This document shows positions 59,156 through 64,000 of a stretch of 64,000 nucleotides of DNA, piece after piece. The DNA is from DATAES01 sp963721305 (GTDB taxonomy: Bacteria; Actinomycetota; Acidimicrobiia; Acidimicrobiales; JACDCH01). The position numbers were made by a program, and so were the translations under genes. Numbering within the stretch: the stretch's first letter is position 1; every line of letters begins with the position of its first letter. The notes under the pieces were generated by a model that worked only from the letters and a program-made list of their open reading frames with translations, did no database searches and was not told the origin of the DNA. Location: assembly GCA_963721305.1 (NCBI GenBank), contig CAVRIR010000005.1, positions 310,001 to 374,000 on the forward strand, given 5' to 3'.

Positions 59156-59899
59156 TTAGGCCAGCGCGAGCAGGTTCTTGCGCACCGCGTCGAACACGTC
59201 GTCCGGCACGCCGAGCGACGCGACGTACTCGTGCACCGATCCGTGCCGGGCGCGCAGGCCGGCGAGGAACAGGTGCATCGCCTCGGCCGGCGCAGCGAGG
59301 AACGCCTGGGGTTGATCCGACATCGCATCGGCCGCGCCCGGATAGGTCTCGATGATCCAGGCGCGGAAGCGATCCATCCCGAGGCGGCTCAGTGAGTAGT
59401 CGCCGGCGATGTCGTCGTCGCTCACGCCGAGCAGGTCAAGCACGATCGCGGCGATCACGCCCGTGCGGTCCTTGCCCGCGGCGCAATGGAACACCAGAGG
59501 CAGGGCGTCGGGGTCGGCGATGATGCGCACGGCGCGGGCAATGGCATCGCCGCCTTCTGCTGTCATCTCGAGGTAGCGGTCGGCCAGGAACCTCGGCGCG
59601 TCGACCTCGATGTCGAGTACCTCACGGTCCCATGTCGACTCGAGGATCGGCAGGTGGTGGTAGCCGACCGAGTCGTGGGTGAAGCGTCCGCGCTCCTCGA
59701 TCTCGCCGGGTGTGCGCAGGTCGAGGACGGTCCGCACGCCGAGCGGGGCGATGTCGTCGATCGTCAATCGATGCACGCCGTCGGCGCGGAACAACGTCCG
59801 CCACCGGACCATGTGCCCGTCTGCCGAGTGGTAGCCGCCGAGGTCGCGGAAGTTGAAGACCTGTTCGAAGGGAACGACTCGTTCGGTGTCGACCGGCAT
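59156..59899 (-). CDS. Protein tyrosine/serine phosphatase
   Basis: This 247-residue protein has the FNFRDLGGY opening and the active-site loop FHCAAGKDRTGVIAAI (C-x5-R), as in the mycobacterial PtpB-like atypical phosphatases. It dephosphorylates phosphotyrosine, phosphoserine/threonine or phosphoinositides; the target is unknown. ATG 59899 precedes VDTERVVPFEQV. It lies 14 bp before the IpdF-like gene on the same strand. Confidence 0.85.
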   Translation of the reverse strand: MPVDTERVVPFEQVFNFRDLGGYHSADGHMVRWRTLFRADGVHRLTIDDIAPLGVRTVLDLRTPGEIEERGRFTHDSVGYHHLPILESTWDREVLDIEVDAPRFLADRYLEMTAEGGDAIARAVRIIADPDALPLVFHCAAGKDRTGVIAAIVLDLLGVSDDDIAGDYSLSRLGMDRFRAWIIETYPGAADAMSDQPQAFLAAPAEAMHLFLAGLRARHGSVHEYVASLGVPDDVFDAVRKNLLALA

Positions 59900-59952
59900 C
59901 GAGATCGACCGTACCGAGTCGACGTGACCACCCGGCAAACTGCGTCCCACCC

Positions 59953-60633
59953 TCAGGTGGACGGTGGCTTCTGGCCCGTGACACCCCAGTACAGCTGGCG
60001 GGCCATGCTCTGCCGCAGGTCGCGGGTCCTGATCCCCCAGAACTCGAAGCCGTACACGTGGGCGGCGACGTGCGCCAGCATCGACACGAGCGCGCCGGCG
60101 GTCGCCATGGCGTCGACATCGCGCGGCAGCCTTCCGTCGTCCTGCCCGTGGCCGACCACGTCGGCCAGTGCAACCGTCACCTCGTGCAGCACCCGCGTGC
60201 GCATCTGGCGGAAGCGCTGATCGCCCTCGTCCGTGGCCAGGTCGACGACTCGGAGGACGTGGCGGTAGCGGTCCCAGAACGCGAGGAACTCGTCGACCAA
60301 CCGGACGGCGCCGTCGTATCCCGAGCGACCCCGCCACGATCCCTCACGCACCAGCTCGGGCAGGCGCGCCCCGTCGACGGCCATCTCTTCGGCCAGTCCG
60401 AGGATCGCGGTCTCGACGTCGGGGAAGTACTGGTAGAAGGTCGCAGGCGAGGTTCCCGCCTCACGAGCGATGTCGATGACCTTGATGTCGCGATACGACG
60501 ACACCCGCAGCATGTCCGCGGTGCACTCGAGCAACCGTTGGCGGGTGGCGCGGCCGCGGCGACCGGGAACCCTTCCGTCGGCCGCTCGCAGATCATCCGG
60601 TGCCAGCTCTGCCGGAGCGGGCCGTTCAGCCAC
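59953..60633 (-). CDS. TetR-family transcriptional regulator
   Basis: The 226-residue protein has a TetR DNA-binding domain in about residues 28-75 (RLLECTADMLRVSSYRDIKVIDIAREAGTSPATFYQYFPD) and a helical ligand domain ending in VTGQKPPST. TetR repressors of this size bind palindromes of 15-20 bp and respond to ligands such as acyl- or steroid-CoA. It is the only DNA-binding regulator of this type in the window and sits between catabolic genes, so it is a candidate for the CTGACGGwCCGTCAG sites. This is inference from proximity. Confidence 0.88.
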   Translation of the reverse strand: MAERPAPAELAPDDLRAADGRVPGRRGRATRQRLLECTADMLRVSSYRDIKVIDIAREAGTSPATFYQYFPDVETAILGLAEEMAVDGARLPELVREGSWRGRSGYDGAVRLVDEFLAFWDRYRHVLRVVDLATDEGDQRFRQMRTRVLHEVTVALADVVGHGQDDGRLPRDVDAMATAGALVSMLAHVAAHVYGFEFWGIRTRDLRQSMARQLYWGVTGQKPPST

Positions 60634-60660
60634 GCATGCTCGCTCTGGCGGGAGCCCGGC

Positions 60661-60897
60661 TCAGCCGCCGGAGCTCGAGCTGGTGGAGGCGGCGGAACCC
60701 GAGCCGGAGCTCGCGGACGTGGGCGCGCCGCTCGCGGGGGCCGAGGCCGTCGGCGAGGTCGTGGTCGTCGTGGTGGTCGACGCCAATTGCTCCCCGCTGA
60801 GGCTCGGGGGCGGTGGCTCGCTCGCGCAGGCCGCGACGCCGGCCACCGACGCCACTCCGACTGCTGCCACCGCGAGCCACCGTGTCACACGGCGCAT
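60661..60897 (-). CDS. Small lipoprotein, low complexity
   Basis: The 78-residue protein has a lipoprotein signal (MRRVTRWLAVAAVGVASVAGVAAC) with the lipobox VAAC, after which the rest is Ser/Thr/Ala/Pro-rich with a run of seven Thr. It would be attached to the outer face of the membrane. ATG 60897 is preceded by AGGAGG. No domain is recognisable. Confidence 0.6.
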   Translation of the reverse strand: MRRVTRWLAVAAVGVASVAGVAACASEPPPPSLSGEQLASTTTTTTTSPTASAPASGAPTSASSGSGSAASTSSSSGG

Positions 60898-60935
60898 GCC
60901 GCCTCCTGTTCGAACGTTTCGCGACCCTTCCGGTT

Positions 60936-61556
60936 CTAGCAGCCCGACTTCCACGCGGCGACAACGTCATCCGTCGTCACCACCGTCGCCAGCAGCGACA
61001 ACGTGTTGTCGATCAACGCGTCCGCGTACGACGCCGGCACCCCCGCGACCGCGTCGCGAGGGAGGACGAACTGGTAGCCCGCGTTCACCGCGTCCATCAC
61101 GAAGTTGGTGATGGCGACGTTCACGGACACACCGACACCCACGATCGTGCGGGCGCCGAGGTTGCGCAGCACGGGGTCGAGATCGGTGCGCCCCATCGGG
61201 CCGAGCCCGTGGTAGCGATAGAGCACGAGGTCGTCCGGCTGCACGTCGAGCTCGGGGATGACCTCGGCGTCGCGGCTGCCGGGCTCGATCCGGATGCCGA
61301 GCTTGCGGGTGGCGGCGAACAGCCGGGCGTTGGCGTTCGAGCCCTTGCCGTCGGCGCGGCGGACGGCGAGGCAGTGGACGACAGCAACACCCGCCGCTCT
61401 CGCGGCGTCGATCAGTCGGGCCATGTTGGGGACGGCCACCCGGTGCGCTTCCTCGGCGAGCTCGCCGAGGACGGCCGCGTCACCGATCACGCCGTTCTGG
61501 CATTCCTGGGTCACGAGGACGGTGTGCGCGGGGTCGACCAGGTCGCTCAAGTCCAT
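60936..61556 (-). CDS. Isochorismatase-like protein lacking the nucleophile
   Basis: The 206-residue protein has the isochorismatase fold (TVLVTQECQNGVIGDAAVLGELAEEAHRV, VVHCLAVRRADGKGSNANARL), but where the catalytic Cys is expected (NVCVxxT) it has VSVNVAITNFVMDAVNAG, that is, Ala. The Lys position is also unclear. It may therefore be a non-catalytic binder or use another residue. ATG 61556 is followed by DLSDLVDPAHT. It is divergent from the amidohydrolase gene across a 64-bp region holding operator site 3. Confidence 0.78.
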   Translation of the reverse strand: MDLSDLVDPAHTVLVTQECQNGVIGDAAVLGELAEEAHRVAVPNMARLIDAARAAGVAVVHCLAVRRADGKGSNANARLFAATRKLGIRIEPGSRDAEVIPELDVQPDDLVLYRYHGLGPMGRTDLDPVLRNLGARTIVGVGVSVNVAITNFVMDAVNAGYQFVLPRDAVAGVPASYADALIDNTLSLLATVVTTDDVVAAWKSGC

Positions 61557-61590
61557 CGGGAGGACCTTAGGTCGGGGTGCCAGGTCGATT

Positions 61591-61607
61591 TCTGACGGAC
61601 CGTCAGA
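61591..61607. promoter_or_regulatory. CTGACGGwCCGTCAG-type operator (site 3)
   Basis: TCTGACGG-A-CCGTCAGA is a perfect 17-bp palindrome around a central A, ending 14 bp before the GTG of the amidohydrolase at 61621, the same distance from the start as site 1. It also lies in the divergent promoter of the isochorismatase-like gene. Confidence 0.65.
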
Positions 61608-61620
61608 TTACGATCGAGCC

Positions 61621-62814
61621 GTGGAGTTGCCGAAGATCATCAGCGTCGACGACCACGTCGTCGAGCCCCCGCACATCTGGCAGACCTGGTTGCCCGAGCG
61701 GTTCCGCGAACGCGGGCCGAGGGTCGAGCGCCGTGGCATCGGGTCCATCAAGCACATCGGCGGCGGTGTCTACGAGCAGACCTTCGATCCGGATGGTCCC
61801 CAAGGCGACTGCTGGATCTTCGAAGACCTCGTGTACATCAACAAGCGTCACGTCGCCGCCGTCGGGTTCGACCGCGACGACATGACCGCGGTGCCCATCA
61901 CCTACGACGAGATGCGACCCGGCTGCTACGAGCCGAAGGCGCGCATCGAGGACATGGAGATGAACTGGGTCGACGGCTCGCTCTGCTTCCCCACGTTCCC
62001 CCGCTTCTGCGGCCAGACGTTCACCGAGGCGACGACCGATCGCGATCTCGGGCTTGCGTGCGTCCTCGCGTACAACGACTGGATGGTCGAGGAGTGGTGC
62101 GGCGACTCCGACGGGCGGCTGATCCCACTGGTCATCGTCCCGTTGTGGGACGCGCAGCTCGCAGCCGCGGAGGTGCGTCGCAACGCGGCGCGCGGCGTGC
62201 ACGCGGTGTGCTTCAGCGAGATCCCAGCGCATCTCGGATTACCGAGCATCCACAGCGGCTACTGGGATCCGTTCTTCGCCGCGTGTTCCGAGACGCAGAC
62301 CGTCGTGTGCATGCACATCGGCTCGTCGTCCAAGATGCCGGCGACATCGTCCGACGCGCCCGTCGCGGTCGCGGCGACGTTGAGCTTCAACAACGCGATG
62401 GCGTCGATGAGCGACTTCCTGTTCAGCGGCGTGCTCGTCCGCTTCCCCGAGCTGAAGCTCGCGTACAGCGAAGGTCAGATCGGCTGGATCCCGTACATCC
62501 TCGAACGGGTCGACACCGTTTGGGTCGAGCACAGGGCATGGGGCGGTGTGCGTGACCTCGTTCCCGAGCCGCCGTCGACGTACTACTTCCGCCAGATCTT
62601 CGGCTGCTTCTTCCGTGACCACCACGGCATCGACTCGCTCGACAAGGTCGGCGTCGACAACATCACGTTCGAGACCGACTACCCGCACACCGACTCGACG
62701 TGGCCCGACACAAAACAGGTGGCGACCGAGTTGATGAAGGGCGTTCCCGACGACGCGGTGTACAAGATCATGCGGGGCAACGCCATCCGCATGCTCGACC
62801 TCGACCTCGTCTAG
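61621..62814 (+). CDS. Amidohydrolase_2 family protein
   Basis: The 397-residue protein is the intact relative of the frameshifted gene at 32393: LPKIISVDDHVVEPPHIW, RPGCYEPKARIEDMEMNWVDGS, VVCMHIGSSSKMPATS, LKLAYSEGQIGWIPYILERVD and ITFETDYPHTDSTWPDTK. The DxH and late ETDYPH residues could bind metal as in ACMSD-type decarboxylases or hydrolases. The substrate is unknown. GTG 61621 is preceded by operator site 3. It lies 14 bp before the FadD gene. Confidence 0.85.
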   Translation: MELPKIISVDDHVVEPPHIWQTWLPERFRERGPRVERRGIGSIKHIGGGVYEQTFDPDGPQGDCWIFEDLVYINKRHVAAVGFDRDDMTAVPITYDEMRPGCYEPKARIEDMEMNWVDGSLCFPTFPRFCGQTFTEATTDRDLGLACVLAYNDWMVEEWCGDSDGRLIPLVIVPLWDAQLAAAEVRRNAARGVHAVCFSEIPAHLGLPSIHSGYWDPFFAACSETQTVVCMHIGSSSKMPATSSDAPVAVAATLSFNNAMASMSDFLFSGVLVRFPELKLAYSEGQIGWIPYILERVDTVWVEHRAWGGVRDLVPEPPSTYYFRQIFGCFFRDHHGIDSLDKVGVDNITFETDYPHTDSTWPDTKQVATELMKGVPDDAVYKIMRGNAIRMLDLDLV

Positions 62815-62828
62815 CTCGCCCGTCGAAC

Positions 62829-64000
62829 GTGCTTGCTGAGTCGATCCGGGGCGCGTCGTCGCGGTTCGGTGAGCGCGCCGCGCTGATCGACGCGAAGGGC
62901 GCGCGCATCACCTATCGCGAGCTCGACCGGTGGTCCGACGAGCTCGCAGTCACGCTCGCGTCCCGACACGAAGTAGGGGAAGGGACGGTCGCGGCACTGA
63001 CGTTGCCGTCCGATCCTCGCTACGTCGCGTTCTACCTCGCGCTGGCCAAGTTGGGCGCGATCACGGCCGGTGTGAATCCTCGGATGGCCCCGCACGAGCG
63101 GCAGCGCGTCCTCGACCAACTCGCGCCCGACATCGTGATCGACGACGACTTCGCGCTCGAGCGGGCGACGGGCGCGGCCCCGCCTTCGCCGCTCGAGGAG
63201 AACGACGATCGCATCGCCACCATCGTCTTCACGTCGGGTACCACCGGCGAGCCGAAGGGAGCGGTGTTCACCGATCGGCAGTTGCGCGCGATCACGACGA
63301 TGGACATCGGCGGGCTCGACCGGTGGGGTGCGGGCAGCTCGATGCTGGCGTCGACGCAGTTCTGCCACATCGGCTTCATGACGAAGTTGCCCTGGTACAT
63401 ACGGCAGGGCTGCACGCTCGTGCTCCAGGAGCGATGGCGCGCCGCCGACACGCTGCGTCTCGTGGCAGCGCACCAAATGCCGTCGATCGGTGGTGTCGCG
63501 GCGCAGATCGCGCTCTTGCTGCGAGTGCCGGACTTCGACGACCACGACATGTCGTCGGTGAAGACGATCGTGATCGGCGGTGGACCGTCTCCGCCCGAGA
63601 TCGTGCGTGAAGCGCGTGCCCGGTTCGGCGCGGCGTACTCGATCCGCTACTCGTCCACCGAGTCCGGCGGCGTGGGCACTGCAACTGCATTTGACGCGCC
63701 CGACGACGAAGCGCTGTACACCGTCGGTCGTCCGCGACCGGGCGTCGAGGTACACATCGACGACAGCAGCGGCGAGTTGCTGCTGCAGTCACCGGCGGCG
63801 ATGACCGGCTATTGGCGCGATCCGTCGCGCACGGCGGCCACGATCGTCGATGGCTGGCTGCACACCGGCGACCTCGCCGAGTGGGACGACCAAGGCTGTC
63901 TGCGGATCGTCGGTCGCACCACGGACATGTACATCCGCGGCGGGTACAACGTCCATCCGCAAGAGGTCGAAGCGGTGCTGGTCGAGCATCCGGCGGTGAT
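62829..64000 (+). CDS. Acyl-CoA synthetase (FadD type), cut by window end
   Basis: The frame from GTG 62829 has 390 codons and no stop before the window edge. It shows ERAALIDAKGARITYRELDRWSDELAVTLASR, the P-loop IVFTSGTTGEPKGAVFTDRQ, MLASTQFCHIGFM, YSSTESGGVGTATAF and WLHTGDLAEWDDQGCLRIVGRTTDMYIRGGYNVHPQEVEAVL. This resembles FadD3, the HIP ligase, but the C-terminal catalytic Lys lies outside the window. As part of the site-3 unit with the amidohydrolase it would activate a pathway acid. The FadD3 identity is a guess. Confidence 0.85.
   Translation, partial: MLAESIRGASSRFGERAALIDAKGARITYRELDRWSDELAVTLASRHEVGEGTVAALTLPSDPRYVAFYLALAKLGAITAGVNPRMAPHERQRVLDQLAPDIVIDDDFALERATGAAPPSPLEENDDRIATIVFTSGTTGEPKGAVFTDRQLRAITTMDIGGLDRWGAGSSMLASTQFCHIGFMTKLPWYIRQGCTLVLQERWRAADTLRLVAAHQMPSIGGVAAQIALLLRVPDFDDHDMSSVKTIVIGGGPSPPEIVREARARFGAAYSIRYSSTESGGVGTATAFDAPDDEALYTVGRPRPGVEVHIDDSSGELLLQSPAAMTGYWRDPSRTAATIVDGWLHTGDLAEWDDQGCLRIVGRTTDMYIRGGYNVHPQEVEAVLVEHPAV

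Noticed and set aside
1..64000. tRNA or rRNA genes
   Set aside because: No cloverleaf-like 70-90 bp sequences with a T-loop consensus or conserved rRNA segments were noticed; a covariance search was not possible.

Overview
The window comes from a very GC-rich, codon-biased actinobacterium. An Acidimicrobiia-type lineage (order Acidimicrobiales) is my best guess. The reasons are the dense set of F420-type LLM oxidoreductases, SCO6745-like, DinB and MOSC proteins, mycobacterial-type steroid and acyl-CoA enzymes, and frequent GTG/TTG starts with 4-base stop/start overlaps. No rRNA, tRNA, CRISPR array, phage or transposase gene was seen. The taxonomic assignment is inference.

Layout. 1-7.3 kb holds housekeeping and small genes: a broken VOC gene, HU, GNAT, DUF429, a DinB-MOSC fusion, HIT, PIN-PhoH and a DEDD exonuclease. 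7.3-12.7 kb has a secreted glycosidase-like protein, xylose isomerase plus xylulokinase (xylAB), and a Tat-type D-aminoacylase-like amidohydrolase. 12.7-16.6 kb holds small genes, a Ser-rich exported protein, a PrmA-like methyltransferase and a K+ channel.

From 16.8 kb the window is dominated by steroid-like and acyl-CoA catabolism. A CaiB CoA-transferase is followed by a two-domain FadE34-type dehydrogenase. An eight-gene minus-strand run (30.0 to 20.2 kb) carries amidohydrolase, alcohol dehydrogenase, LLM, cyclase, FadD19-like ligase, sulfotransferase, FadD and an Hsd4A-like SDR. Next come an aldehyde dehydrogenase, an amidohydrolase, and a set of LLM, SDR and thiolase genes (35-46 kb). 49-55.7 kb is an operon matching the mycobacterial HIP (steroid C/D ring) pathway: echA20-ipdA-ipdB-ipdC-fadE30-like-fadE-fadA6. 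It is followed by a DUF35/Ltp aldolase-type pair, an IpdF-like SDR, a TetR regulator, and an amidohydrolase plus a FadD cut off by the window end. Ring-A/B genes (kstD, kshAB, hsa) are not in the window.

Beyond the genes there are four non-coding signals. (1) Six dispersed copies of a ~50-bp hairpin element (GAATGTTGGATGG + 11-bp stem + TCTCCCCGGAGTTC) each start 2-23 bp after a stop codon, always in the same orientation. (2) Two copies of a different 50-bp nested palindrome lie at 30.9 and 55.8 kb. (3) Two near-perfect palindromes match the KstR half-site pattern, in front of catabolic genes. (4) Three copies of a second palindrome, CTGACGGwCCGTCAG, lie 14-21 bp upstream of the CaiB/FadE34, EchA20/Ipd and amidohydrolase/FadD units, which suggests a second, apparently undescribed regulon.

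Five genes carry a single apparent frameshift. They are either decaying genes or errors in a draft sequence; the sequence alone cannot tell which.
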